This document shows, in pieces, positions 19,422-29,982 of a stretch of 64,000 bases of DNA. Source of the DNA: Chondrilla cf. caribensis (taxonomy: Eukaryota > Porifera > Demospongiae > Chondrillida > Chondrillidae). A program made the translations under genes and the position numbers. The first letter of the stretch is position 1. Every line of letters begins with the position of its first letter. The notes beneath the pieces are model-generated. The model saw only the letters and a program-made list of their open reading frames with translations, did not search any database and was not told the origin of the DNA. Location of the stretch: the NCBI GenBank assembly GCA_964020155.1, contig OZ026549.1, positions 1,180,133 through 1,244,132 on the forward strand, in the 5' to 3' direction.

Positions 19422-20372
19422 TCAGACATGAGTGGCCTTGCTGGCCACAGGCAAAGAGCTAAGACAACAGGAGCAAAAAATGTAACGCAAACCATTACGA
19501 ACTGACTTTAGAAACAAAATCACTAAAACAGGTGTAGGTATCAGAAATATAGTATTAGTGAAAGCCAAGTAGATGGCCACTTCTTCTGAATAGTAAAAGG
19601 TTACAGCATTTGAAACTTGAGCAGCGGCATTAAAGAAATTTCCCATAACAAGAAACAAGGTAAATTTTGCCATTCCCTTTTTGTAAGAGAATCCTTCGGC
19701 TATAGTGTTACGTCTAACATAGCACAAGACCACAATGGGGACCACAATACTGGTGGTCAGAGGAGTGAGGCCACCAAAGACTGTCCAAATTGCTGAGAAA
19801 GTGTATCTTGCTTCTTTGATAATGTCTGCATCCACAGTCTTAGGGTAACAGGCAATGTTCTTATAGTAGTGAAAAGCAACAATTTTTGGAATCAAAGAAT
19901 AACTATTCACAAGAAGTGGAACAGCCCAGACAAAAAGTAGAGATAATACAATATACACGTTCCTGATAATTTTCATGTTGTACTTCACAATGAGCAGAAC
20001 AATCACTGAGAAGGCTGCTAAACTGTACAGTCTTGCAATCGAACCAACCACCAGCCCGTACCATACAAATCTACAATACTCCAAGGGTGGAGGGGGAGCG
20101 GATGTGAAAGTGAGGATTATTGGAAAAAATGCATGACACAAGGTAAACAGACTTGCTACCAGCCCAGCGACGAGAATGTTAATCAGGAATATCCTCACCA
20201 ACTTGACCACAGGGTGAGCTACACAAAGAGCAGCGATGGTGATGATGTTCAGGACAGTAGTGGCTACAATCACACCAAGTAGAAAAACTGTAAAGGGTCC
20301 TAACACGCTATCAGCAGGTAGGTCATTGGAAGCGAGAACACTACAGTTGGTACCATTGGCACAGTTCTCCAT
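19422..20372 (-). CDS. Rhodopsin-like 7TM receptor, subgroup III (316 aa)
   Basis: Intronless; ATG at MENC (20372), the codons before it begin with TTG. The N-terminus is MENCANGTNCSV. TM1 leads into ALCVAHPVVKL, where most members have HSVAKL. TM3 ends LIVKYNMK, loop 2 has YYKNIACYPKTVDADII, and TM5/loop 3 has CYVRRNTIAEGFSYKKG. Helix 8 starts FLKSVRN rather than FLKPVRD. The tail is short (CSCCLSSLPVASKATHV). Close paralogue of 22372-23331. Confidence 0.9.
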   Translation of the reverse strand: MENCANGTNCSVLASNDLPADSVLGPFTVFLLGVIVATTVLNIITIAALCVAHPVVKLVRIFLINILVAGLVASLFTLCHAFFPIILTFTSAPPPPLEYCRFVWYGLVVGSIARLYSLAAFSVIVLLIVKYNMKIIRNVYIVLSLLFVWAVPLLVNSYSLIPKIVAFHYYKNIACYPKTVDADIIKEARYTFSAIWTVFGGLTPLTTSIVVPIVVLCYVRRNTIAEGFSYKKGMAKFTLFLVMGNFFNAAAQVSNAVTFYYSEEVAIYLAFTNTIFLIPTPVLVILFLKSVRNGLRYIFCSCCLSSLPVASKATHV

Positions 20373-20439
20373 ATCACACACCAAGAAACATTAAGCAACT
20401 AAACAACCAAACAACTGTAAGACCTCAATATGAACACAG

Positions 20440-20460
20440 TCATGTGACAGGAAGTGATGT
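20440..20460 (-). promoter_or_regulatory. Composite box upstream of 19422-20372
   Basis: TCATGTGACAGGAAGTGATG, about 70-90 bp upstream of the ATG. Confidence 0.6.
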
Positions 20461-22371
20461 AAGCATAATATTAAAGTCAAATCATGAATAATATCAGGCT
20501 GACATTATTAATATTTTGTAAAATGTAGCTTCAACAAAACATATGTGTATACATAACCATGTTTTGTGCTATTTATGAATAAATTCCATGACAAACAGGC
20601 GCAACATCTCCACTTGTAATGCATAGATTACATAGAAATTGTGACATAGACAACAACAACAACCTGCACATGTCCCATGCATGCGACCACTATTAAAACA
20701 TTGACCAAGTAAAATGTCATCAAATCAACTACTGTAACAGTAGCACCTGAATAAAAGGCTACCTGCGATAAGTGACCACTCTTGAACCAATCAATACATA
20801 ATCTCAAGTACACTGATACACTTCTTCGTATAGTGTACAAATACCACATTTCCCTGGTCCTCTCCATGTTCTTTAAACATAGGTTCCACTATGAATATTT
20901 AGGACTGCCTGTATCAAGCTACCACTATTATGGTGCAGTTCAAAAAAACTAAATGTTACCGGATAAAAGGTAACTGTTAATCCGATAACGGTTAACGTTT
21001 ATCGGTTAAAAGTTAACTAATTTCTGGTAACCATCAATCGATAACCGTTGGCGGATAAACGTCAATGATACGTTATACAGTTTTAATTGTTGGAGAAGAA
21101 GGACTTAAAATATCGAAGATGAGTGTTTGGGTAATGACTCAAAAGTACAAAAGACATGGGACCGTCTATCATCTTCTTGGATCTGGTCAACCTACTCTTC
21201 AACGGATTGTTCGCACCCTTTATTTTTTGAACCTTACCATAGAACATTCCACTCAGTACAATGCTATCAACCCAACTATACCGATGTGCCTTTACATAAG
21301 CACATTTACAGAGGCCACAAGTTTTCTCCGTCACTTGGATGAAAAGGAGTGAACACTCATCCGCAATATGTATTAGAGTACCCTATTGATTGCATGCTCT
21401 TCATCCAGACTGAGTGTACATTGGATCTAATGCATGCAATTTGGCACATCACATGACCATGTACATATATGGGAGTTGTACTTTCCAATAGTTGTTTACT
21501 TGATAATAATAATATTTGCTGTGAACAAACACTGAAAGTAAAGAATCCCTAACATTAGCAATACTACTTGCACTTCTCATTCATCACATCGATTGATACT
21601 ATTGTGGTCTCTATTGAGTAGCACTCAATGCACAACACACAATACACTTTGATAAATTGACAACACCAGCTTTAGCAATACACAAAGACCAGGTGATGAA
21701 GCATTTCATTCTTAAGATGACTTACAACAATCAACATTCCCAATAAACGCAATAATACGTATATATTATAATGACATTAAAGTAACATTGAAACACAGAG
21801 TATAATATAGTAACTTGTACATTTTTAGTCTTACGTAAGTAGTGTGGTAATCAAAGATACCGTTACCATAGTTATGCTGCAAGAAATCCGATTCAAACAG
21901 TGTTATTTATGCTACAGATAATTAATTAAATAGATATTGTATAATGTTATGGACTTGTAGTAACCAGGGTAACAGAGGTTTACATATTTGTAGCAATATT
22001 TGCATATTTTGTTGCCATACATCGCTTGCTAATAACAACAGTAGCAAAATATAAACTTTATTCAGTGATGAACAAACACAGCATGAATCCAATAAGGTCA
22101 AACTTGTAAGAGCTGAACAGATCGATTGATACATGCAACCTCATAACTCAAATAGCAATAACACTCATGGACGTGAGTACATGAATCATGTAGAATTACA
22201 TAATATAAAACTTCAATGCTTCATGATGTCACTATTTGATTGATTAATATTAAATTTGAATTATAATGTATTTACAGCATAGGTGATGTTGTAATATGTA
22301 CATACTTATAATACATGTGTACACACTTGTTCAAATATTAAAAAGATCATTTTAATATTACAGAATCTCAA
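20461..22371. other. Long spacer with a duplicated 450-bp block and a GTTAAC-rich patch
   Basis: 20950-21065 is dense in gttaac/cggataa motifs like those inside the transposon at 40046-40515, probably a decayed relative. 21272-21720 is repeated at 23700-24110 (tttacataagcac through caatgcacaac), the footprint of the duplication that made the two subgroup III genes. Open frames at 21065-21352 are not supported as coding. Confidence 0.6.
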
Positions 22372-23331
22372 TCAGACGTGACAGGCCTTCTTGACTGCAT
22401 ACACAGGCAAAGAACTAAGACAACAGGAGCAAAAGACGTAACGCAAACCATTACGAACTGATTTTAGAAACAAAATCACTAAAACAGGTGTAGGTATCAG
22501 AAAAACTGTATTAGTAGTGAAAGCCAAGAAGATGGCCACTTTTTCTGAATAGTAAAAGGTTGCAGCATTTGAAACTTGAGCAGCGGCATTGAAGAAATTT
22601 CCCATAACAAGAAACAGGGCAAATTTTGCCATTCCCTTTTTGTAAGAGGATCCTTCCGCTATAGTGTTACGTCTAACATAGCACAAGACCACAATGGGGA
22701 CCACAATACTGATGATCAGAGGAGTGAGGCTTCCAAAGACTATCCAAATTCCAGTGAATGTGTATCTTGCTTCTTTGATAATGTCTGCATCCACAGTCTT
22801 AGGGTAACAGGCAATGTTCTTATAGTAGTGAAAACCAAAGATATTTGGAATCAAAGAATGGCTATTCACAAGAAGCGGAACAACCCAGACAAAAAGTAGA
22901 GATAATACAATATAAACCTTCCTGATAATCCTTAGGTTGTACTTCACAATGAGCAGAACGATCACTGAGAAGGCTGCTAAACTGTACAGTCTTGCAATCG
23001 AACCAACCACCAACCCGTATGATACAAATCTACAAAAGTTCAGGGGTGGAGGGGGAGTGGATGTGAAAGTGAGGATTACGGGAAAGAACACGAGACACAA
23101 GGCAAACAGACTTGCTACCAGCCCGGCGACGAGAATGTTAATCAGGAATATCCTCACCAACTTGACCACAGGGTGAGCTACACACAGAGCAGCGATGGTG
23201 ATGATGTTCAGGACAGTAGTGGCTACTACAACACCAAGTAGAAAAACTGTAAAGGGTCCCAACATGCTATCAGCAGGTAGGTCATTGGAGGCGAGAACAC
23301 TACAGTTGGTACCGTTGGTACAGTTCTCCAT
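22372..23331 (-). CDS. Rhodopsin-like 7TM receptor, subgroup III (319 aa)
   Basis: Paralogue of 19422-20372. N-terminus MENCTNGTNCSV, TM3 ends LIVKYNLR, loop 2 YYKNIACYPKTVDADII, third loop TIAEGSSYKKG. The tail is three residues longer (SLPVYAVKKACHV). Start at MENC, since the preceding codons begin with GTG. Position 2.50 is Gly; TM7 has PTPVLVILFLKSVRN. Confidence 0.9.
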   Translation of the reverse strand: MENCTNGTNCSVLASNDLPADSMLGPFTVFLLGVVVATTVLNIITIAALCVAHPVVKLVRIFLINILVAGLVASLFALCLVFFPVILTFTSTPPPPLNFCRFVSYGLVVGSIARLYSLAAFSVIVLLIVKYNLRIIRKVYIVLSLLFVWVVPLLVNSHSLIPNIFGFHYYKNIACYPKTVDADIIKEARYTFTGIWIVFGSLTPLIISIVVPIVVLCYVRRNTIAEGSSYKKGMAKFALFLVMGNFFNAAAQVSNAATFYYSEKVAIFLAFTTNTVFLIPTPVLVILFLKSVRNGLRYVFCSCCLSSLPVYAVKKACHV

Positions 23332-23398
23332 ATCACACACTGAGAAATATTAGACAACTTAACCAAACAACTGTCAGAACACAATAATATGAGCATGG

Positions 23399-23420
23399 TC
23401 ATGTGACAGGAAGTGATGTA
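23399..23420 (-). promoter_or_regulatory. Composite box upstream of 22372-23331
   Basis: TCATGTGACAGGAAGTGATG, at the same distance from the ATG as in its paralogue. Confidence 0.6.
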
Positions 23421-24643
23421 AGTATAACATTAAAGCCAAATTGTAGGCTAACATTTATATTTCGTAAAATGTTGTTTCAACAAAACGTATGTACACACAA
23501 CTAATGTGAGGTGTTGTTTTGTGCTATTTATGAATAATTTCACTTTAACAAACAGGCACAACATATCCACTTGTAAGGCATAGATGACATAAAAATTGTG
23601 ACATAGATCACCACAAGAACAACCTGTCTCATGCATGCGACCACTATTGAACCATTGACCAAGTAAAATGTTATCAAATCAACTACTGTACAATGCTATC
23701 AACCCAGGTACACCGATGTGCCTTTACATAAGCACCAGCTGTTTACAGAGGCCACAAGTTTTCTCCGTCACTTGGATGAAAAGGAGTGAACACTCATCCA
23801 CAATATGTATTAGTGTACCTAGTTGATTGTAATATGCTTTTCCTCCAGACTGAGTGTACATTGGATCTAATGCATGCAATTTGGCACATCACATGACTAA
23901 GTACATATATGGGAGTTGTACTTTCCAATAGTTGTTCACTTGATAATAATAATATTTGTTGTGAACAAACACTGAAAGTAAAGAATCCCTAACATTAGCA
24001 ATACTACTTGCACTTCTCATTCATCACATCAATTGATACTATTGTGGTCTCTATTGAGTAGCATTCAATGCACAACACACAATACTCTTTGATAAATTGA
24101 CAATATCAGCTTTTAACCATACGTGGGCACGTGATGATAAAGCATTTCATTCTAAAGATGGAGTTTCGTGTACAAATTATCACACATTAACCACACACCA
24201 TGGCTTGTTAATAAACCCGAGGTATGACATTTTATGCATTAATCTACCATGTACACTCAGACGGAGTCCAATTCGGGAGTTAAATCCTCCAGCTTGGTAT
24301 GTTGGCAATGAATGCTGAGAAAACTAATAGCTGTCCAGCATGACCGAATGGTTGTACAATAACTTTGAGTTATTTATCAAGCACGAGTGTTCAGTATCCA
24401 ATCACAGTTCACACACATTAAATCAAAAGATATGATTCAGAACAAAATATTCGAGTATAACTTAATGCAAATACAAGTTTGTCATCCAAAAATAGACAAT
24501 AATTCTAGTAAATGTACATACATATGAAACATATGTACACATTGAGCATACATAATATCATACACAATATTCTAATGCACTACTTTATGTCCTTATTATG
24601 ACAACACACACAATTGATCAACACACTTGATTCCGAATCTTCA
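23421..24643. other. Spacer with duplicated block
   Basis: 23700-24110 repeats 21272-21720. The copies diverge where the left one joins a further ~1 kb of unique DNA. The remainder to 24643 shows nothing recognisable. Confidence 0.55.
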
Positions 24644-25609
24644 TCACATGAAGGACGCCTTGTTGGCCATAAACATGTACAAAGAACGGAGACAGCAGAA
24701 GCAAAAAACTGATCGCAGCTTCTCACGGACTGGTTTCAGAAACAAGATCACCAAAACGGGAGTGGGCACTGAAAACACTGAAACAAAGCAATAGGCCAAG
24801 TAGATACTGGCGTTCTCATAGAAATAGAGGGTGATGGATATGGAAACTAAAGCCACGACGTTCAGTACATTTCCAATGACCAGAAACAGAATGAATTTCA
24901 CCATCCCCCTTATGTATGAAGATCCCGATGATATAGTGGCAAGTTTAACATGGCACAATGCAGTAACAGAGATTGCAATGCTAATGATCAGTGGAACAAA
25001 GCCTCCAAAGACTATCCATATGGCTGAGAAAGTGATCCGAGCCTCGTTGATGATACTTGCATCCACAGTCCAGGGGAAACAGATGGTGTTATCGTAGTAC
25101 TGGATGGCGAAGATCGGTGGGACCAGAATGTGAGAGTTTAAAAGTACCGGGATAAGCCAAAAGGCTAGCAGCAGTAAGAAAATGCGCACAGCTTTAATGT
25201 TCTTAATATTGTACTTCACAATCAGCAGGACAATCACTGAGAAGGCTGTTAGACTGTATAACCTTGCAACACAACCAACTCCCAATCCATATGACAAGAA
25301 TCTGCAGAACTCCAGGGGTGGAGGGTGGGTTAACGCAAAACTTAAGATTATTGCTGAGAATGCAATGGAACCAGCAAATACAGTCATAACAAGTCCAGCA
25401 ACGAGAAGGTTGATCAGGAACACCCTCACTAGCTTAGCTACAGAGTGAGCAGCACACAGAGCAGCGATGGTGATGATGATCAATGAGAAAGTGGCTACAA
25501 CAACAGCAAAAGTAAGTGTTGCAAACACAGTAAAACCAGCATTCGCAGGAACAGGGTTCATAGAGTCAGGAATACTACAGTTGGTGGTACTGTTGGTACA
25601 GTTCTCCAT
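24644..25609 (-). CDS. Divergent subgroup III 7TM receptor with altered third loop (321 aa)
   Basis: Intronless, ATG at MENC (25609). TM3 ends LIVKYNIK and TM7 has PTPVLVILFLKPVRE. It departs from every other member in the TM5/loop-3 block: CHVKLATISSGSSYIRG in place of CYVRRNT..EGSSYNKG, and its DNA there lacks the near-invariant sequence. This makes it an informative outlier for testing gene conversion. The tail is FCCLRSLYMFMANKASFM. Confidence 0.9.
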   Translation of the reverse strand: MENCTNSTTNCSIPDSMNPVPANAGFTVFATLTFAVVVATFSLIIITIAALCAAHSVAKLVRVFLINLLVAGLVMTVFAGSIAFSAIILSFALTHPPPLEFCRFLSYGLGVGCVARLYSLTAFSVIVLLIVKYNIKNIKAVRIFLLLLAFWLIPVLLNSHILVPPIFAIQYYDNTICFPWTVDASIINEARITFSAIWIVFGGFVPLIISIAISVTALCHVKLATISSGSSYIRGMVKFILFLVIGNVLNVVALVSISITLYFYENASIYLAYCFVSVFSVPTPVLVILFLKPVREKLRSVFCFCCLRSLYMFMANKASFM

Positions 25610-25701
25610 AACACAGGCCGGGGTACATTAAACTCGGTGACGTGAACTATCAAATTCCTGACATAACAGCTTTATATCAATCTCACAAAGGACACTGTGG
25701 C

Positions 25702-25724
25702 CATGTGATAGGAAGTGACATCAG
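25702..25724 (-). promoter_or_regulatory. Composite box upstream of 24644-25609
   Basis: CATGTGATAGGAAGTGACAT then CAG, about 95-115 bp upstream of the ATG. Confidence 0.55.
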
Positions 25725-26445
25725 CATAACACATACATGCATGAATATACATATTACGTATGGATATGATGATATATCACTCTGGCTTTGAATAAAACTG
25801 TACAATACACAATATTGATACAAATTGCCAGGATAACAGCATAACCAGCTAACAGTCACCAGCTGTTACCTTCTGTTTAACTTTCAATTTATAAGGGTCA
25901 TCCTGAATTTTCATAATAATTATAACAAACATAATTAGTCTCGTCACCATAGTTACACATTATGTATGCATATGAATATGAGTCTACCGAGCATAGAAAT
26001 GTATTATTGTGTATTGAGTGTTACGTTATTCCTTATATGGTAATCACTAACCAGTTCGAAATTAAACACATTCACGCATTCATGCTTGTTCTAATTCAAT
26101 AACCAGTGCCAGAACGATGTCCATGAAGTAACAATAATATGTACAACACAGGAAGTATATATGACACACACATACACATGCTCACACATATATATATGCA
26201 ATATTATGGAATGACAGAGGACAAACAGACAAACTTGGATGATAATAATGTCATGTACATCACTTAATCCTTCTACTCAAAAGCACATACACAAAAGCTA
26301 TACACATAATCTCAATAAAGCTAAAAACGAAATCATAAGTAGATTAAATAACTACAATCCATGGTTATGTAGTCTTATTATAATGGACATATGTCTACAA
26401 TAGTTGACAAAATGTTTATCTACGTGAGGAAAAATACACATAGCT
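25725..26445. other. Spacer without recognised content
   Basis: AT-rich sequence with a short CA run near 26165. No gene, relic or shared repeat was recognised. Confidence 0.45.
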
Positions 26446-27366
26446 TTACTCACGACGTCGACAACACAGGAAACGACATATCTTGTTACGGACTGGTTTC
26501 AAGAATAGGAATACGAAAATTGGAGTGGGTATCAGAAAAATCCCTCCCACACCATAAGCAAGGTAGATTGCTACCGATATTATTTCATTGAAGTAAATGA
26601 TAATGGCCACTATAATTTGAGCAAGGAAATTTAAAAAGCTGCCCACCACAAGAAACAGTGCAAACCTTGCCATTCCTTTGTTGTAAGAGGACCCTTCTGT
26701 CATAGTGTTACGTCTAACATAGCACAAGACCACAATGGGGACCACAATACTGATAACCAGAGGGACAAAACCCCCTAAGAAGAGCTCTAGAAAACTGAAG
26801 GCAACCTTGGCACCTGGCAGTAGGTCTTGATGATCAGTTTGGGCAAAGCAAGCAACACCATCATAATACTGGGCAGCGAAGAAAGATGGAACAAGAACAT
26901 GTGCAGCAACTAGTATCCCCACAGTCCAGATGGCCACAAGTGAAACAACGATGTAGACAGTCTTGAAGGCATCCTTACCATATCTCACCATCACCAAAAC
27001 TACCAGTGAGAAGGTGGCTAAACTGTACAGTCTGGCGATTGTACTAACGGCATAACCATATATCAAAATCCTACAAAACCACAGACCGGGTGGTGGAGAA
27101 GTCGAAAAGTTGAGAATCAGTGAAATGAGAAGAAATGCCATACCAATCAAAGCAGTTACCAGTCCAGCAACAAGAAGGTTGATCAGGAATACCCTCACTA
27201 GCTTAGCCACAGAGTGAGCCACACACAGAGCAGCGATGGTGGTGACGATTAGAGCAATGATGAGGGTAAGTACAAAAGTGGATATGACAACATAAGCGCC
27301 AAACAAAGGTCCAGCCAAAGTGAGGTCTGGTTGAGTACAATTATTGGACCAGGTACAGTTCTCCAT
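26446..27366 (-). CDS. Divergent 7TM receptor with truncated tail (306 aa)
   Basis: The shortest intact member; the ORF stops at CRFLCCRRRE right after helix 8, so the Ser/Thr- or PLVEKN-type tail is missing. The N-terminus is MENCTWSNNCTQPD with two sequons. TM3 ends VMVRYGKD, loop 2 has YYDGVACFAQTDHQD, TM7 PTPIFVFLFLKPVRN. Although it diverges elsewhere, its TM5/loop-3 block is the family norm (CYVRRNTMTEGSSYNKG) down to the nucleotide level. Position 2.50 is Gly. Confidence 0.9.
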   Translation of the reverse strand: MENCTWSNNCTQPDLTLAGPLFGAYVVISTFVLTLIIALIVTTIAALCVAHSVAKLVRVFLINLLVAGLVTALIGMAFLLISLILNFSTSPPPGLWFCRILIYGYAVSTIARLYSLATFSLVVLVMVRYGKDAFKTVYIVVSLVAIWTVGILVAAHVLVPSFFAAQYYDGVACFAQTDHQDLLPGAKVAFSFLELFLGGFVPLVISIVVPIVVLCYVRRNTMTEGSSYNKGMARFALFLVVGSFLNFLAQIIVAIIIYFNEIISVAIYLAYGVGGIFLIPTPIFVFLFLKPVRNKICRFLCCRRRE

Positions 27367-27430
27367 ATTACTTTGAGTCCTACACTTGATACTGAATCAA
27401 ACTGAGGGCATTTGGTATTTAGCCCCTCTC

Positions 27431-27446
27431 AACAGGAAGTGACATA
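27431..27446 (-). promoter_or_regulatory. Partial composite box upstream of 26446-27366
   Basis: AACAGGAAGTGACATAAG only: the ETS- and CRE-like parts are kept, the E-box is lost. About 70 bp upstream of the ATG. Confidence 0.45.
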
Positions 27447-27968
27447 AGAATACATTATAGGTAACTGTAGCCAAAGATGAGAGTGAATCAGTCAGAGTAT
27501 ATAACAGAGCAAGGCAACCTGGGATATATTAAATAGCATTAACTTTCAGTGATGTACACCGCAAAGTTTGACATCACCATTATTATGTTATAAATTTTGT
27601 TATAGATGTGGCGCCATCGAAGCCTAAGGGGTTCAATGTACAAGATCCCTCCATTGGCGAGAAACCTCACCACCCTCTCTCTTTTCAATCCCTCAAGCAC
27701 GTGCTGGTTGCAAAAAGGTCGATACTTGACCATTTCAACCCAAATGGTCCATTCATATTGGTTGGCCATGGTTACTTCAGTAGTTGAGACAAGCTACAAG
27801 TGCGCTAAGAGATCTGTACTAACACAAGTCCATACACCCACATGGATATACTGTAGTAGGTAATCAAATTACAAACTGGCTTCCAATGACAAAATAGTTA
27901 GGTATTACCTCTAACAACCACAAAGTGTCAGATAGGAAATTGAAGCCTTCTCAATGAGCACAGGAGTC
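27447..27968. other. Spacer with an unassigned 76-codon frame
   Basis: A minus-strand frame at 27539-27769 starts at ATG in a good context (aaccATGGcc) and has mixed composition (QYEWTIWVEMVKYRPF), but has no domain I recognise and no relative in the window. Could be chance or a transposon fragment. Confidence 0.3.
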
Positions 27969-28160
27969 ATGCTTTTAAACCAACACATACAGGGTCAAGT
28001 GGGTCCTTGAATGGCTTGCACATACCTATGAGTAAGGGGAACAACCTCTGTACATCAGACAGAAATGCTTTTGAACCAACACATACAGGGTCAAGTGGGT
28101 CCTTGAATGGCTTGCACATACCTATGAGTAAGGGGAACAACCTCTGTACATCAGATAGAA
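27969..28160. repeat. Two 96-bp tandem copies
   Basis: atgcttttaaaccaacacat (27969) and atgcttttgaaccaacacat (28065) each start a nearly identical 96-bp unit. Confidence 0.85.
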
Positions 28161-28446
28161 ATAAAGCCGACCCGTGAAATTGGCTTCAAATGGACAGTAG
28201 ACCTGTGTGATACTTGTGACATTGCGGTCATTGTTCCCTACTTCTCTAATATTGTGAATTGAGTTATTGTGATCATAGCACTTTCTCCTGGTGTATCCAC
28301 AGGAATGTGCACATGTTGGTGTTTCTTGCTCAAATCTTGAAAAACCTGACCAAATTGATTCACATACACATTGACAACACAACACTCCACTGCTTCCACA
28401 CTACATTTCGTCTACATACTTTAAACTTGCTTTCTCAGACTAAGTA

Positions 28447-28623
28447 CAGTGAAACCTCTCTAATCTGACACTCAATGGGACCTGAGAATAACGTTGGATT
28501 AAGAGGTTGTTGCATTATGGAGTGCCTCTTGCCATAGTTATTTATGGTGACTGTACCTCATAAAATGGTCGGATTAGAGAGAATGTTGGATTATAGAGGT
28601 GTCGGTTTAGTGAGGTTTCACTG
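28447..28623 (+). mobile_element. 177-bp TA-flanked element, copy 1
   Basis: Ends CAGTGAAACCTCTCTAATC and ...GTGAGGTTTCACTG, with TA on both sides, as in Tc1/mariner-type MITEs. No coding capacity. The same element lies in opposite orientation at 28722-28898. Confidence 0.75.
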
Positions 28624-28721
28624 TACATGCATTGTTTGAAAATTTAGTCAGGATATCATTATTACATATTATGTACGTAAATGTCATGATAGTGATATTG
28701 ATACCTATCCTCATACTAGTA

Positions 28722-28898
28722 CAGTGAAACCTCGCTAAACCGACACCTCTATAATCCAACATTCTCTCTAATCCGACCATTTCATGAGGTACAGTCACCA
28801 TACATAAGTATGGCAAGAGGCACTCCATAATCCAACAACCTCCTAATCCAACGTTATTCTCAGGTCCCATTGAGTGTCGGATTAGAGAGGTTTCACTG
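28722..28898 (-). mobile_element. 177-bp TA-flanked element, copy 2, inverted
   Basis: Reverse complement of 28447-28623 with the same length and TA flanks. With copy 1 it forms an inverted repeat with a 98-bp loop. Confidence 0.75.
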
Positions 28899-28959
28899 TA
28901 GACAGGTACTTGGGATTTTAAGTATCACATGCACATCCTGTTTTATAAGGACATACGTA

Positions 28960-29160
28960 GCTTGTGTTATGGGATGGCAATTTTGTTATTGCTCCATTGT
29001 TCACTGTTGCTGATGTTATTGGTGACAGGAAATTGGTCTGATCAGATAATGGAAAGGATGATGCATCGTTAATAACTTGATTGCAAGTGTGCTGTAGAGG
29101 TTTATGAACTGCTTTTTTCCCTTGATTTACCTGCCTACCATGACACTGATTAACATTGAA
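28960..29160 (-). repeat. Dispersed repeat shared with 61115-61345
   Basis: The minus-strand frame here (part of 28918-29238) and that at 61124-61408 encode alignable proteins, e.g. QTNFLSPITSATVNNGAITK versus QTNFLSHTTSTTANNGAITK. Probably a transposon-derived repeat; coding status uncertain. Confidence 0.55.
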
Positions 29161-29164
29161 ATAC

Positions 29165-29325
29165 TGTAGAACCTCAAGTAGAGGCCACTCTGGAAGAATA
29201 CTGGTATAACAGAAACTACCTCCATACAAAGGACACACAAGGCACCAAAATGGATTTTACTATAGCATTAACACAGGTTGACCTCTAAAGAGTGGACACC
29301 TCTACAGAGGAAAAATGGCCGATAC
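29165..29325. mobile_element. Decayed relative of the element at 13090-13287
   Basis: Shares actacctccatacaaaggaca and cctctacag landmarks in the same order; the ends are eroded. Confidence 0.5.
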
Positions 29326-29982
29326 ACCAATTAGCGTGTCAGTTCCTGCGCAGTATCCACATTACTGTAATTGTAAAACAATAATGATCATAGTGTGAGG
29401 TTATACAATACTGGAAACCCAAGAAGAGAGAATTCAATGATGATCATGTTACCGAGAGGATCATATTACTGTGATGGTCTTCTATATAGTGGATGCCCAC
29501 AGTGTTCACATAGAGACCATCACACCACACTCTCCTACACTGTGACAGGAACAGTCATAACTACGTAGCAATCTACAAATATGGGCATCCCAGTAATGAA
29601 ACCAGTAGACCAGGTACACAGGTACTCGGCATGGAGTGAGTGTGAGAGCATACGGGGAGTGAATTTCAAGAATGCATTTTTATCATAATAGCAGCTGGAT
29701 TGAGTCACTATGCACACATTGAACATACAGTGTCACTACTGATGTCTAATAGTATCCACGTATCTCACTAATAAGCCATGATTCATAGTCAATAACACAT
29801 TTTCGACTATCAATTCATTATTTAATACTTCATTTACACAACATATGTACATACATAAATAAACTAAAAAGCAGAGTTACTGCATGTTATTTGCATTTAC
29901 ATTATCACACTTTCTAGGCTCTTGCACACATTATTAATAATATGATAAGCACATTAAATTACATGCGAGACAACAAAGAAAT
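29326..29982. other. Spacer without recognised content
   Basis: No gene, relic or shared repeat recognised. Confidence 0.4.

Noticed and set aside
21065..21352. 95-codon plus-strand frame as a gene
   Set aside because: Only the last part lies in a duplicated block and the frame differs in the second copy at 23700-23790; no domain recognised.
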